Position numbers and translations under genes: made by a program. A stretch of 64,000 nucleotides of DNA, taken from the NCBI GenBank assembly GCA_951213105.1, contig OX578149.1:5226318-5290317 (forward strand), written 5' to 3'. Below the pieces are notes generated by a model. The model was not told the origin of the DNA and did no database searches. It was given only the letters and a program-made list of their open reading frames with translations. The DNA is from Amaurobius ferox (lineage: Eukaryota; Arthropoda; Arachnida; Araneae; Amaurobiidae). This document shows positions 1-12,141 of the stretch, in pieces (position 1 is the stretch's first letter; every line of letters begins with the position of its first letter).

Positions 1-96
1 GTCTCTCAACAACACTATTATTTTACTATTTTTCTTTCCAACAACCCCAGTCAACAGATTCTCATATAAAATCCTTAAAAATTCAAGTTTAACATT

Positions 97-288
97 GTGT
101 TTACACCGTCTGATACTCGTAAACTCAGATTTTCTAATCTTAAAGATCCTGAAGAATTTTCTAATAGTTGGGTCATTTACCGAATTTCTTGCCATCGGGG
201 TCTTCCTTGTATTAGTCAAACTAAACGTGCTTTAAAATTTCGTATTAAGCTACATGAATACTATATAAGAAAAAAAACAGAATTTTAA
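97..288 (+). pseudogene. Canonical Penelope-like element, C-terminal GIY-YIG endonuclease fragment
   Basis: The frame ends in a TAA at 286-288 and carries a run ending SQTKRALKFRIKLHEYY, the typical GIY-YIG nuclease core of Penelope elements with a C-terminal endonuclease (Gly-Gln-Thr-Lys-Arg, then a catalytic Arg and a His). In this family the nuclease nicks DNA to prime reverse transcription. The copy is dead: the GIY position reads VIY, the YIG position reads CIS, and stops lie just upstream in the same frame (67-69, 76-78). No reverse transcriptase is seen before it; the window starts only 96 bases upstream. It differs in family from the Naiad copies further right, whose nuclease is N-terminal. 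Confidence 0.7.
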
Positions 289-388
289 TAAATTTTCAAT
301 TGTTCAACATTGCTAGATTTTGACAATGGTTTTGAATTTTCTTCAGCAAAGATCATAACAAAAATGCACGGCAAAAATTTAGAAAACT

Positions 389-803
389 GTGCTGATATCT
401 CCAACGCTGATTGGAGGGGAGGGGAAGTATTTTACAGTAGTGTAGAGGAACATGTAACGCGAGATGTTAAAAGGAAGAAGCAGGTCCGCAGTGAAGGGTT
501 TTCCAGACAATGCGTGTCAGTGAACTGTAGTCGCTCGCGTTCGTCGAAAATGGGAATGGCGGCAGCAGATGCAATGTTTCTACCAGCGATTTCCCCAAAT
601 GCTGGCAGAATTTGATAGTCACACGTTGTTCTTCAAACGCTATTTCCGTTTTCGACGAACGCAAACGACTACAGTTCACTGACACGCATTGTCTGGAAAA
701 ATACTGCACTGCGGATCTGCTTCTTCCTTTTCACATCTCGTGTCACATGTGCCTCTACACCACGATAAAATAGTTCCCCAATCAGGGTTGGAGATATCAG
801 CAC
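389..803. repeat. Foldback (inverted-repeat) element, about 170-bp arms
   Basis: Sequence 389-562 reappears as its reverse complement at about 638-803 with scattered mismatches and small indels; both outer ends read GTGCTGATATCTCCAAC when read inward. The spacer (563-637) is unique. Frames seen on both strands here are mirror images of each other, so they are not treated as genes. It could be a foldback transposon or two head-to-head copies of a truncated retroelement end. No clear target-site duplication was found. Confidence 0.75.
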
Positions 804-859
804 GGTCTCCGAACTTTTTGATCCTGCCTTGTATATGATCATAACATTTTTGGTGCCTT

Positions 860-2914
860 CAATATCCAGAAAAATTATGATAATTTAGTTAATGATTTGT
901 CCAATACCCCCATTACTGCCCCCAGTTTGCTGGAGTGTTCTTTTCCTTTATTTTGTTCCATTTCTTGACTTTTGGGACTCTTGTTGTTTTGTCTTATTTC
1001 TCATCTTGTTGGATCAAGCTTATTCTTGTTTGGACTTGAGTCGTCTTGTTGGCATATTTCTGTTATGTTTTGTCACAAGTTATTCGTGTGTGTTACTTTT
1101 AGTTTCGGATTGACTGGATTGTTCTTCGTTCTGCTCTCTGACTGGCTCTCTCAGGTGGACTCTTAATCCAGGATTTGAGTATATAAACCACTATGTTTCT
1201 TTTATCTGTTCCCATTTGGTATTCTTTGTTGTTTCTTTTACACTGACCAAGGGTATCTAGCGTATCCTCGATACAACTGTATGTAGCATTATTATTCGAT
1301 TTGTGTTTAAATACGTTGCTCAAATTTTCCCTTCTTCTTTTCTCAAATTGTATTTTACTTATTGACTTCAATACATATTCTAGCTATTATTTTAAAAATG
1401 TTGTTTTTCCACGACCCAGACCGGGGTGTGTGTGTGGGAGGGGGTTTCACCCGAAGGTTTAGTGCATCAAAATCCCAGGCCGGGGAAAATGTTGTTCTTA
1501 AAAAAATGTTTTATTTAAGGTATATACGCATTTTCTGTTTTTTTAAGTAATTACTGAAAAAAAAAACAGGCGGAGAGCCCACCCAGAACGTCTTTGGTAA
1601 AATAAAAGAACTTATTCCCCCTAAAGGACTACTTTTTAGAAAACTTAAATGAAAAATTTTAATTATCCCTCTGCTTTAAACCGCAAGCAACGTCGGGTAC
1701 ATTTTCTAATATAAAATGAAATATCAACTTAATATTCAGTTACAGAGCGACAGACAAAGTTGGTGATAATTCCAGAAACTCACAAAACATTTAGCCCATT
1801 TTGCTTCAATTGTCGAACTTCCGGACAATCACCTAGTTGGCAATATTTCTCTACATTTGTCGCCAAATTTTTCTTAAAGTCACCGTTGGCTATATCTCGA
1901 CATGTTTATCATCAAGGTAGTCAAACGGCAGCATAGTGACAAGGATATTTGACATAGAAAAATACTTAGTATTAGGACAGAGTGCAAAAGACGGGATGGG
2001 AAGAAACATCGGTATAAAATAAATGACAATTTCGAGTTTCGCTCCTCACTCGCTAACTTTATTCCGACAATAACGAATTGTGGGAAAATCCTACTATGAC
2101 ATTTTCCTATATCACTAAAGCTTTCAAACGGACAAAATTGCGGACACTTGGAAATCAAATCCCTCAGCACTTGCACAAAGCAGTGCTTTGAAAACTTCAA
2201 CTCTAACTCACAATGACCATTATCTATCGCCTCAGCTTTTGTATACAATCTTTGTAATTGTCGGGTATTTGTGGATTCCCGCGCAAATACTTAAAATTGT
2301 TTGATTTTACAAACGTGTTGGGATTGCGAAGAATCGATTGAATTCGGTTAGAGAGACAATCATTTTAGCTACTGGGTTCTGAAGTTTACTATCAAATAGA
2401 TGAAAAGGGATATAAATAAAAAAAAATAGAAATGAGAAATTTTATAAATTTGGGCAAGGAAATGAATGAGTGTAGTAAATAAACAGTGAAATAAAATATA
2501 AAATTTTCATTAAAAAATAAAATGTTCATTAAAAACACAGCATTAAACAAATTAGCAAATCAGTAAGATAGTAATAAATTACGAAGATATTACTGTTTAG
2601 CTTTTTTCAGCTCTTTTGAGTGATTTATTTTAAAATGTGTTGATTTTTGGATTTTTAAAGTGTTTGTGCAGATATACTCATCTATATATTTAAAATCAAA
2701 CAAATTTTGCGATAGTAATGCTGGCGACTAAACCTGAAATCTGCTACAGCATTTAAGGTACATTTTATAATATTAAAATTCAGTGTTCTACACTTTCTTA
2801 ATGACAACTATTCTATTTTTTAGGAATTTACCCGGGATATTTTGCACCATATTTTGTTAAAGATAAATGATCCATAAATAATAAAACAAAATGGATTGCT
2901 CATTATGCAATTTT
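860..2914. other. Unassigned AT-rich stretch
   Basis: Nothing recognisable. Several open frames of 60-120 codons exist (the longest on the minus strand, 1880-2248), but they show no known motif and have low-complexity composition. A short G-rich patch with a GTGT run lies at 1422-1445. Confidence 0.5.
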
Positions 2915-3159
2915 CTTTCTTTCAATACAGACCGTCCGACCTACCTAAAAGTGTAACGTATCTGTTTAAACGATCGGGACAGTTCCACCCAAGTTAGACC
3001 GGAACCCAGTGGAAGCGACATCCTCAGGGACCGTACCCTCCTTCCCCTGCTAACAACCCACAGATTTAACACGGGGATAGTTTGTGCAGCGTCGGGAGTC
3101 GAACTCGGGTCACATGAGTGCAATACCGGTGCTCTAATCATTGGGCTATCCCACCTCTG
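2915..3159 (-). mobile_element. tRNA-derived SINE, full-length minus-strand copy
   Basis: Read on the minus strand, a tRNA-like head (A-box-like region near 3135-3150, B-box-like GAGTTCGACTCC near 3090-3100) is followed by a body with the family block GGTCTAACTTGGGTGG and a 3' end in GGTCGGACGGTCTG plus a short GAAAGAAAG-type tail. It is flanked by an imperfect 12-bp target duplication: TTATGCAATTTT at 2903-2914 and TTATGTAATTTT at 3160-3171. The 3' basal stem is eroded in its left arm. This is an older copy of the family seen at 22.0, 37.0 and 43.1 kb. Confidence 0.85.
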
Positions 3160-3596
3160 TTATGTAATTTTTGACAGTAAAACAAAGCTATTAGGATAAA
3201 CCCTTCTCAAATGGCTATTTTATTTCTTGGACTTTTGACGCCATTTCAAAAAATTGCCAGTTATCAAATGACATACGAAATTATTGAATATAAATTACAA
3301 AGTTGAAGCCTAGTGTGCATATTTCAAACATCAATTTATAACACAATCTAAATATATATTATTTCAAATTAATATAAACTAATAATGGAACATCTCAAAT
3401 TACTTTAATCAAATGACGATTATTGTAATCAGTAAAAGTAAGAGGATTATTGATTTTAAGGGAACTCGGTGAACGCGGAGGCCCTCAATTTTTCGAACTT
3501 TTTATTGAAATCAAAAGAAAATTATAAAATAAATAATCTTATTAAAAGTTGTTACAAAAACAACTATTTAAATATCGACTATTTTACTATAAGTTT

Positions 3597-4052
3597 TCAA
3601 AGAACATTCATTCTATCAACTGTATTAGTTTTTATATCCAAAACATGTATAGTTATATTTTCAAAACCATGTTTAGCAAAGTGTTTATATTCAAATTTAT
3701 TAGAAGTAGGAAGAAAATTATTATTGAGGATATATTTTTTGACATGATCTCTGTGAACATTCATAAGTAGATGAATAGGATTACTGATCTGTCCTATATA
3801 AGATAAATTACATATGTTACAGGATATTTTGTAAATGCAATTAAAAATTTTACAGAAGGACTTTTGGCTATTTTGATTGGTAATTTGAGAGTTAAAAGCA
3901 AATGGGCAGGTTTTGCAATTTTTATTCTTACATTTATTGAAGTTATAATTTTTAGCTGGGCAATTATTATATCCAAAACTATCCATGGCACAATGTTGGT
4001 AAATTGATATCAGTCTAAACAATTCCCAACATAAATTAAAAATACCGGGCAA
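3597..4052 (-). pseudogene. Naiad-type Penelope element, N-terminal GIY-YIG endonuclease fragment
   Basis: The 151-codon minus-strand frame contains a Cys/His cluster (NKCKNKNCKTC) followed by IYKISCNICNLSYIGQ and a downstream VHRDH. This is the CCHH-containing GIY-YIG endonuclease of Penelope-like elements. It aligns along its length with the N-terminal part of the fuller copy at about 19.98-20.4 kb, so the domain order is endonuclease first, as in Naiads. The Arg that follows the YIG motif in the other copy (IHVRM) is Leu here (IHLLM), which would remove the expected catalytic Arg. Homology fades below about 3560, so no reverse transcriptase follows. It is a 3'-truncated fragment. Confidence 0.8.
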
Positions 4053-4084
4053 TATCTATCAAATTATATAATAATAAGTATATA

Positions 4085-4935
4085 TATATTTGCCAGTCAC
4101 TAAATCAAATAAGAAGTGTAATTCATAACAGTAATAGTAATTTTATGAGTATGACAATGTAACATATAGTAATTAATAATAGAAATAAAATAACTGCTTA
4201 TATATAAGCAACTAATTCCATGTAAAACCCAATAATAATGTAGTAAGGAGGATATTACAGGATAAAAACAAATGATTTAACTATATAGTCAACTATATCA
4301 TCAATTCTAAACTAGATTAAATAAAACGCAAGGTATTATAAAATACATAAAGCGTAATTCTTGGATTCACATAGAATCCTATCCAATTAGGTAATAATAA
4401 ATAGTTTGTACTAAAAAGTGCAGATTATAAACTTAAAAAAGGTTTCAAAATTACACCAGTACTAAAATCCCATAAGTAATGACCCAGTCATAAAATCACA
4501 AAAATTATTAAACTAGTAAGAAGAAATAACAATAGATGGCAGCACTAGAATTTGTAACTTCTAATATTACATTACTAATGGCTAAAGAAAAATAGCTATA
4601 CATATAAATATAACAAGTAAAATTAACTAAATTAACAAACAGAAAGGAAGAGAACGATTTATAATACATATAGCATATTTATATTTAATAACCTATGCAA
4701 ATAAAAGAAAAGAATAAAAGGAAAATGAGCCACAGAAAACTTCAATCAACATTGGAAGAAAGTAGATTTAAAAGTAATACGTAATAATAATTATAATAAA
4801 TTTTATTACTAAATTTAGAGCAAATGCAGCATAAATTTGAATAGATTGCAAATAGAATGTTTCTTTAATACGAAGCATACAAAAAGAATTAGGATAATAT
4901 GCAGAAATGAATAGCTAGATATACTAAACTAATTA
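4085..4935. other. Very AT-rich spacer between Naiad fragments
   Basis: No coding potential or recognised repeat. Composition resembles Naiad untranslated sequence, so it may be decayed 5' flanking sequence of the 3597-4052 copy, but I cannot align it to the other copies. Confidence 0.4.
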
Positions 4936-4939
4936 GAGT

Positions 4940-5345
4940 AAGAATGTATGAATGTCAATGCAATATACATTTAATTTATTGCGAAAATGTAGCTAATAAA
5001 TAAAACGTTTTGAATAAAAAATATTAAAATTGTAAATCCAATGGTAGAATGGAAGTAGTAACTCATAATACACTATCTTAAAATTTGCCTACAAAATACA
5101 ATGAAATAAAATAAAATTCAACCATAATGAGGAAATTATAATACATATTACAGTTCAGAAAGCTAAAGATATTCAACAAATGTCAATGGTGAGGAATCGA
5201 AAAAAGGAATGCAAAAATAATCAAACATAAGCTTGCACGTGGAAGAGCTCTAGACTTAAGAATAGTTCATTTCGAAAAAATTCCTAATATTTAAACGAAA
5301 TGAACACAAAAATGCTTGTTTCTGAAACACAAGATAGATTTTATC
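4940..5345 (+). repeat. Naiad terminal (pseudo-LTR-like) segment, diverged
   Basis: This stretch aligns with 19550-19972 and with the reverse complement of 23105-23488. Shared blocks include GTCAATGCAA followed by TTTAATTTATTGCG and AATAAATAAAA, and the later ACAAAAATG...GTTTCTGAA block. In the fuller element the segment lies after the reverse transcriptase in the opposite orientation, so here it is the 3' terminal part of the minus-strand copy at 5669-6090. Confidence 0.6.
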
Positions 5346-5668
5346 TATAAACATGTGTTATTAGGACGACAAGCATAAAGATTGAAAAAATAGAGAGGAT
5401 ACATAAATACCTTGAAATACACCTCAAATGTACAACCATGACGCGCAAAAAATGACACTAGACCAATGTTGCCATACGCTAAAAAGTAAAGAAATGATCT
5501 ACTGTTGCCAAAGTGAGTAATAAAAACCGTATTGCGTAATGGCAGTAAAATGTGATATTCTACAGTAATAGCTGCAAAATAAATAGATGAAAATTTATTG
5601 TAATGTAAAAACAAGAGAATGTAGAAGGATGGCTAAAATAAGATACTAAGGAGAGATTATTAAGAATT

Positions 5669-6090
5669 TTAGGCTAATCTAAACTTATTAACTATACCAT
5701 TTACTAAATATGCTGGATATTCATATAATTTACTGGTAATTTTGAGGTTATTAATGTGCAAAGCATGAAATTTTTATCAGATAATCTATAAATTCTAAAA
5801 TGTTGATCAAGTATAATATTTCTAAACAATTGAATCGAGTTGCAGGAATTAAAAGGTAATATTTTATTAATATTAAATTTAAAAAATCTTTTTTATCATA
5901 TAAATTAGTAACTATCCCATTAGTAGGTTCTATAATTAGATTTAAATCCAAATAATTAATATTTTTACTTATAGTAGTTTCATTAGGTATTAATTCCAAA
6001 TTATCCGGATAGAAATCTATATCTATGACATTATCAGTAAATACTAAACAAATCAGATCATCTACATATCTGTAAATTATATAATCTGTA
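5669..6090 (-). pseudogene. Naiad-type Penelope reverse transcriptase, C-terminal part
   Basis: On the minus strand the sequence encodes [12 protein letters not shown], the catalytic YVDD box of a reverse transcriptase, then the block [20 protein letters not shown] and LDLNLIIEP. These match the 22.3-22.8 kb copy almost residue for residue. After a frameshift the match continues to VNGIVNKFR and a stop near 5669. The 5' side is cut off exactly at a (TA)n tract, so the copy is 5'-truncated, as expected for target-primed reverse transcription. Its 3' untranslated part continues to 4940. Confidence 0.8.
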
Positions 6091-6297
<207 letters not shown>

Positions 6298-6399
6298 GAA
6301 ATTCTTGAGAAACATTTTTTGTAACTCCGTTGAGAGAGCTTTTTCTTGCTAGATCCTTGCGTATCTTATCGATTTTTCTCATATATCTAATATTCAATG

Positions 6400-7474
6400 C
6401 AAGCTTTTTCTATCCGAACTTTCTATCGCCTAACCCAAATTTACCATGTCCGCAGTTTGATTGGCTCCATATCGCGGCTGATGCAAGAGGCAATTATCAG
6501 GAACGGTCATTATATTTCACATTAAGTTATAAAAATTTTGATCATATTGTAGTAATTAATTTTCAGTTTTCCTATCTCTTAGCAACTATTTGTTATGTCA
6601 GTCAGTTCAAACACTTAAAAACCCATTGTTTAATGTTTTATTGAAGCGAACGCTCATAAGACAGTATTACATGCCTTGAGCTGGAGATGTCTTTAGCTCA
6701 ACGCACTGATACTGACCTAGCACGCTTTGGCCCCATGATCAAACCCCTGCACTGCCATGTTGGTGATTTCACTTTCTAGCTATAATTAGCTGTACTCTCA
6801 GAATAATGCATAGGTGCAAGTATCCCCCCCCCCCTCGATTTTCCTGTGCGTAACGGCGATTACTACAGAAATGCCATTTAAAACTTTACGGACTCTTTTC
6901 ATGCTGATACTTTTATCATTTTTGATACCCAATAACAAAGAAATCCATGAAAATCGCTGACCGAACTCTTTTATAACACCCATTGTGCTTCAAAGTATAC
7001 GAAACAGAGGACACTTCAAATTTTGAGGACACAAAACAAGGCAGAACATTGAAAACTCTATCTACTGTGACACGCAATGAACTATTGTAACACACACTTC
7101 GCACACAAAATGGAGTCATTGTTTGGACTTGATAGTATTTGCTCATCAGCTGGACTTGCACTGTTTGACTTCTCCTGTCGTGAGTGCATGAAAGGGGAAT
7201 GAATGATGGTAATAGATAATTTGGGGAGCTAAACTTTTAGGTTCTAAAGTTTTCAATAAAATCGTCGAGTGTTTTAAATGCGGCGAGGAATATCGCTGGA
7301 GGTAAGGGGCTTGAAATGGATATTAAAATTAAGAAAATGGATATTAAAAGTTTTATTTTTCATCATTTTTTCATACATTACTATTTTATAACTTCCAACC
7401 TTATTTAAATTATTTTTTAAATTGAAACTAAGAGTCTACAACCAATGGTTCAAAAAATCTCCCAAAGTTCACGT
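6400..7474. other. Unassigned stretch
   Basis: No gene or named repeat recognised. A poly-C run lies at about 6825-6834. The block 6660-6780 has a mildly tRNA-like look (GCTCAACGCACTGA...) but lacks a clear B box. Confidence 0.4.
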
Positions 7475-7618
7475 TTTGTGGGATACTCTGCAAATCCCTA
7501 CATATTTAACGTGTCCTTATTCCACGGACATACGAGGATAGTTTGGAGAAGAGTCGGGAATCTAACTCGGGTCTTTCGAATCCACTTCCCGTGCCTTTAC
7601 CACTAGGATATCCCGCCC
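7475..7618 (-). mobile_element. tRNA-derived SINE, 5' part only
   Basis: The reverse complement begins with a tRNA-like head (GGGATATCCTAGTGGTAAAG) and a B-box-like GAGTTAGATTCCC, then loses similarity after the ACGTTAAATATG block. The 3' half with the conserved hairpin is missing or too diverged to see. It is the most decayed member of the SINE family here. Confidence 0.65.
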
Positions 7619-8309
7619 AAAAAATAAGATTAGAGAAATTCAGATTATGAAAACATTCTCGGAATCAAGTCGTCGATGAATTTCGAAACAAGAGCAGGCT
7701 CCGTGAGATCATCACGAAGAATGATGAATTCCTGCAAAAGTAACTTTCCCGAAGATAAATGATGAAAATATTTCTAAATTGTACGCATAAACTGAAAAAT
7801 ATACAAACACACGTTTATTAAGAATGTTTTTCGTAAAACATCTTCTGCCGCGTGTATCACCGTTGAAAGTTTTAGAAACTATGAGAATATTTGTCGAAAC
7901 GGCAGTAACTCGAGCAGGAAGGTTAACGACGTGACTTTCTTTTTTGACTTTCTCTTTCTTCTTAATTCTCCGCGGAGAAGAATGCCGTGAGAGGAGAACA
8001 GGTGTCTGTTCAGTGGGAGCTCAAGATGCCCTATACACGTCAAATTCTCTTAAAATAGCTCTTCTTTTGAACCAAAAGAGAGAGTCGAAACTCTTTAAAA
8101 AGTAACTGTTATAAAAGTAAGCACCAAATAGTCCCAAGACGTGGTTTTATCTACAGATTGACACATTCAGATATTGCAGCAAAACAGTAACTCAAATAAA
8201 TTATTTTTGCTTAAAGTCAATTTCGTTTAAATACGTTCATGGATTACATTAAGCACAGATTTTTTTTTCTTTTGCTTCAGTCTATTTTTCCATTGAAAAT
8301 TCAATGCCC
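7619..8309. other. Unassigned stretch
   Basis: AT-rich sequence with no motif or frame that I can support. Confidence 0.4.
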
Positions 8310-8950
8310 CAAGATCTGCTAAGAGTTTATGGAATGACTAATTTAGATTCAACATTGATTCTCAAAGGAGTATGAAGGGGTTTTTCTAAGAATTTGCATT
8401 TCCGGATTTTTTTTTATCATTTTCGGTTCAAAAACTTTAATTTTACTCGAAATATCTATTACTCAAAATTGGCTATAGATAGAGTTTTGACGATAACTAA
8501 TACGGCTTCATTAAATTCTGCTGGAGTTAGGATAGTTCACTAAAAATGTTCACTTTTGGTTTCTTTTCCACTTTCGATTCAGAAAATTTTTTGAAACATC
8601 CATTTAGCAGGATTGGCTATAGATAGATTTTCATAATGACTGATGTGGACTTAGCATCCAATTCAAAAGCAAGATTCCAAGCTCACTAAGGATTTTCACT
8701 TCCAGTTCTTTTTCCACTTGCAGTTCAGAAATGTTTCTTGAAACCTATATTCAACAAGATTGGCTATAGATAGAACTGATATGAATGCAGCATTCAATTT
8801 TAGAGGAGGTAAGGAGTGACTAAAGATTTCTGGGTTTTTATTTCATCACTTCCGGTTCAAAACGTTTCCCTGGGGTTTGGTCATAGATAGAGTTTGAGGA
8901 TGGCCGATATGAATTTAGCACAGAATTCCAGAGGGAGTAAGGCTTCCCAT
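8310..8950. repeat. Degenerate tandem repeat, period about 120-150 bp
   Basis: The phrase TTGGCTATAGATAG recurs at about 8469, 8613 and 8760, with TTGGTCATAGATAG at about 8876. Each is followed by a GAT...GAATTTAGCA-like and CACTTCCGGTT-like block. This indicates about four diverged head-to-tail copies. No coding role is apparent. Confidence 0.7.
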
Positions 8951-9357
8951 TTCTGGTCCTGGAGATGTCACTTCCGTTTTTTTTTTAAAAACCACACAAC
9001 TGTAGGAAATAATAATACAAATGAGAACAGAAATGGCTAATAGTTCTATCAAAAATAAAGTTTGTACACCATTGATCATCCTATTCCTGTAGTTCATTTC
9101 ACAAATTGGCAAACATTTAAGAGGGAGAAATTGGGATATCTATGGCAATAAGTTTTGAAGGGCCTTGATCACGTGACTTGGGTCGATCTTCACTTCTTAA
9201 TTTTTGTGAGATGTGAGAGCAAAGCAGGTGGATACGATGGCCCCTCAAGAAGTGAAAAAGATATCGGTATCATAGTTCAGAAAAGAATAGTATCGACGAA
9301 AAAAATCTAATTCAATGGGTTCAGCTTTTAAAGATTACAAGAAAACATATGAGTTTT

Positions 9358-10342
9358 CAACACTTTACAACATAGTTGAAAAGTGTTTATGACTTTGTTC
9401 ATTCTGTTTATCTGTGTGTCTGTTCGTTCGCACGTTAACGGCCGTAAAAATGACTTTATCAAAATGAAATTTCAGTATGGTGTTGAGATGGTCTGTGAGA
9501 CCTATGGGAATGTAAATGAATAATATCACCCAATTCGTTTCGGATTGAACCCGGGTTGAAGTAATGAAATATATTGAACCTTACGGGACCTCATTTTTCA
9601 AACATTTTTTAAACAAAGTTAAAATTCACAAATTGCTTCGAAATTTTTAGAAAATACTCAAATGATCCCATAAAATATATAAAAAAAATTTCAGCAAAAT
9701 AGGTTAGGTAGTTTTTTAAATAAAAATTAAAATAATAATGACACCTATATAATATGAGGAGATCATGTGACCTAGGGATCATGATATAGGGCATCCATCT
9801 TTTTTCCAACAGTAAAAATCGTGATTTTAAAACTTCTTTTAAATTTATATTGAGTATTGCATCCGTCCGAAAACCGCTTTATTTTTGCTAATTTTCTGTA
9901 CATCTCTATTCTGCGCCAACGCAATGACACTATTTTTAAGTATAAATGATCATTCAACTTTGATTATTTCTACAACGAAGCCTAATATTAATGCATGCAG
10001 AATGTAAACAAACGATTGCAAGATGAGTTGTATAAGAATGGCTGAATTTTTTCAAGCAAAATTATTTAACTCTGGAGTCTGGAGAAAAGTTTGTGAATAA
10101 AACATTCACTGCTTTTACATAGAAAGCCAGATAATTTGCATTTCGATGACGTTATTTGAATAAAGTTCATTTTTTTCGATGAAGTTTTAAGTTTTCAAGT
10201 AAAATAAATTATTGTAGTTCTGTGATCATTAAAAAATTTTTACGGCTGAATGCATCGCATTTTAGATGTTTAAATAAAAGTGCATTTCAGTTGGAAAGTG
10301 TTTTATAATCAAATGCTTTATGCATGATTGATCTTTCTTGTC
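9358..10342 (-). mobile_element. Dispersed family X, long minus-strand copy
   Basis: This block matches 14462-15771 (opposite orientation) and the partial copies at 24270, 30548, 46948 and 48765. Diagnostic blocks are AACACTTTxCAACatagttg at one end, AATTGGGTGATATTATTCATT with CAACCCGGGTT in the middle, and TCATGCATAAAGCATTGATTATGAAACA near the other end, closing with GACAAGAAAGAT. There is no coding frame, so it is non-autonomous. The outer ends are placed where copies stop matching. The class is unknown: near-terminal AACACTTTCCAAC blocks face each other as short inverted repeats, hinting at a DNA transposon. Confidence 0.7.
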
Positions 10343-11169
10343 AGTGATAACTTCAAAATCCATAGTCTTGTCAAAATTCATTGCCATATAATATAATAGA
10401 TATTTTTCATGTAACGTGTCATAAAAATAACCCTATAATACTGAATACCTACAAAGGCGAAATTTACAAGTTCTTAAAAATAAATAAATAAAGGCCAAAT
10501 TTGTAGTCCTTCTTACTGCATATCTACTGTAGGACCCTACTTTTTTTGCCGATTAGGACGTTTTTTTTTTTTTGCCGATTAGGACGTAGATGTAAACCCT
10601 TTATTGACACTTCATTTTTTCGTTTCAAAAAATGCCGTGCTCACTCTAGAAAAAGTAAACACCATACTATCCAAAAATAGTCTGCGATAAGTTCAAAAGC
10701 AATGAATAAAATTGCGCTACACTTGCAGATACCAGCTTCTGTGGAACGGTTTCGAACATTTTAACGTTCTTCAGCACGAACATTCCTATAACCGCAGTCA
10801 CAACAAAACTTGCTCTGTGTCACAAAAGCACGCATGAATGCGTAGCCTGTAGGGTGTGTCGCTATAATACAACCCGCGTGGGCCATACAAAAATCATACG
10901 TTATAAAGGTCATTTAGAAAGAAGAATCGTCAATGCATGATACATTCACTTTTTGAACTTTTCAGATATGTGAGATAAAACTTTTAGACATTCGTGCAGA
11001 TCAGCATCCCATTTATAAAGGGGAGGGCAAAATAGTAAAATTATAACTAACCGTATGTCGACGAAGAGTAGCCAACACGTCCGTTTCTTCCGAATGATCA
11101 ACTGAAGAGCTTCCCACGCAGGTGAGCATGCGTTATGTGATCAGGCATTTGCTCAAAAAGCTCAGACAG
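10343..11169. other. Unassigned stretch with a 15-bp direct repeat
   Basis: TTGCCGATTAGGACG occurs twice around 10538-10585, each after a T-run. Otherwise nothing recognised; the end nearest 11170 probably includes decayed Tc1 sequence. Confidence 0.4.
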
Positions 11170-11328
11170 GTTCATGTGTAAGACAGTTTTGCGTTAAGAC
11201 ACTAGAAGCAGAAATCTGAACGTGCGAACGCATTAAAAAGATCGAAATCTGAATATTTAAATGGATCTGCGAAAAACTGTGAAAGTATTAATAGTATGGG
11301 ATATTTCATAGAAGAATGCAAAAATAGC

Positions 11329-11982
11329 CTCACGCGTCGATAGAACAGGACATGCGAAATTGTAGTCGTAAAGCAATAGTGCCGGGCTCAATCGACGTGA
11401 AATGGTTCGTATTGGGAACGAATTGTCTTCAGTGATGAGTCCCGTTTCAAACTGAGTTCCGACGACTAGAGCAGACGTGTCTGGAGACAACCCGGACATC
11501 GTTAAGATCCTGCTCTTACTGTCACACGCCACATGGCCCGACAACATAGAGTTATGGTCTGGGGCGCCATTTCATTTGATAGCTGGACCCCTTTGATAGT
11601 CCTCCTTGGCACCATTACAGCACAGAGGTACACTGCCGACATTCTACAACCCGTTGTATTGCTAGTCCTCTCGCGACATCCAGGGCTAACTTTTCAGCAA
11701 GATAATGCCAGGCCACACACGGCACGCCTCTCTATTGATTGTCTGCGTGTTTATGACACACTTCCTTGGCCAGACAGATCCCCAGATATCTCGCCTATTG
11801 AGCACATTTGGGCTGAGATGGAGCGTCCCTGTCTACCATCCCAGAATGCAGAAGAATTAGCTCGTTTATTGGAGGTCATTTGGAACGACATCCCTCAGAA
11901 CATCATCCTGCAACTTTATGCATCAATGCTACGTCGGGTAACAGATTGTATCAAGGTCAGAGGTGGACCTACGCCCTATTGA
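11329..11982 (+). pseudogene. Tc1/mariner-type transposase relic (DD34E)
   Basis: One reading frame from 11329 to the TGA at 11980-11982 carries the Tc1 catalytic core: VFSDESRF (first Asp) near 11425, VWRQPGHR, then VMVWGAISF, the second-Asp motif QQDNARPH near 11697, and SPDISPIEHIW with the Glu about 34 residues later. The C-terminal GGPTPY is typical of the subgroup common in arthropods. The frame is broken by stops at 11341, 11377, 11398, 11467 and 11503. Weak N-terminal similarity may begin near 11170. The right flank, 12090-12141 (T-rich with GTGTGTCGA and GTCTTAGAGTGTA), looks like a terminal repeat; no matching left end was found. This is an inactive cut-and-paste transposon. Confidence 0.9.
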
Positions 11983-12141
11983 TGTGCTCACTTTGTGTAG
12001 ATCTTTCAGTGCAATAAATCATCCAATTGTTCTAAAATTCTAATCATTTATTTTTCTGTACATTCACATTATATATACCAAATTTTGTCTCATTTGGATA
12101 AATCTTTCTTAGTGTGTCGATTTTTTTTTTGTCTTAGAGTG

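Noticed and set aside
1880..2248. 122-codon minus-strand frame
   Set aside because: No domain, no conserved copy in the window, and composition like the AT-rich background.
11257..11547. 96-codon minus-strand frame
   Set aside because: Antisense to the Tc1 transposase relic.
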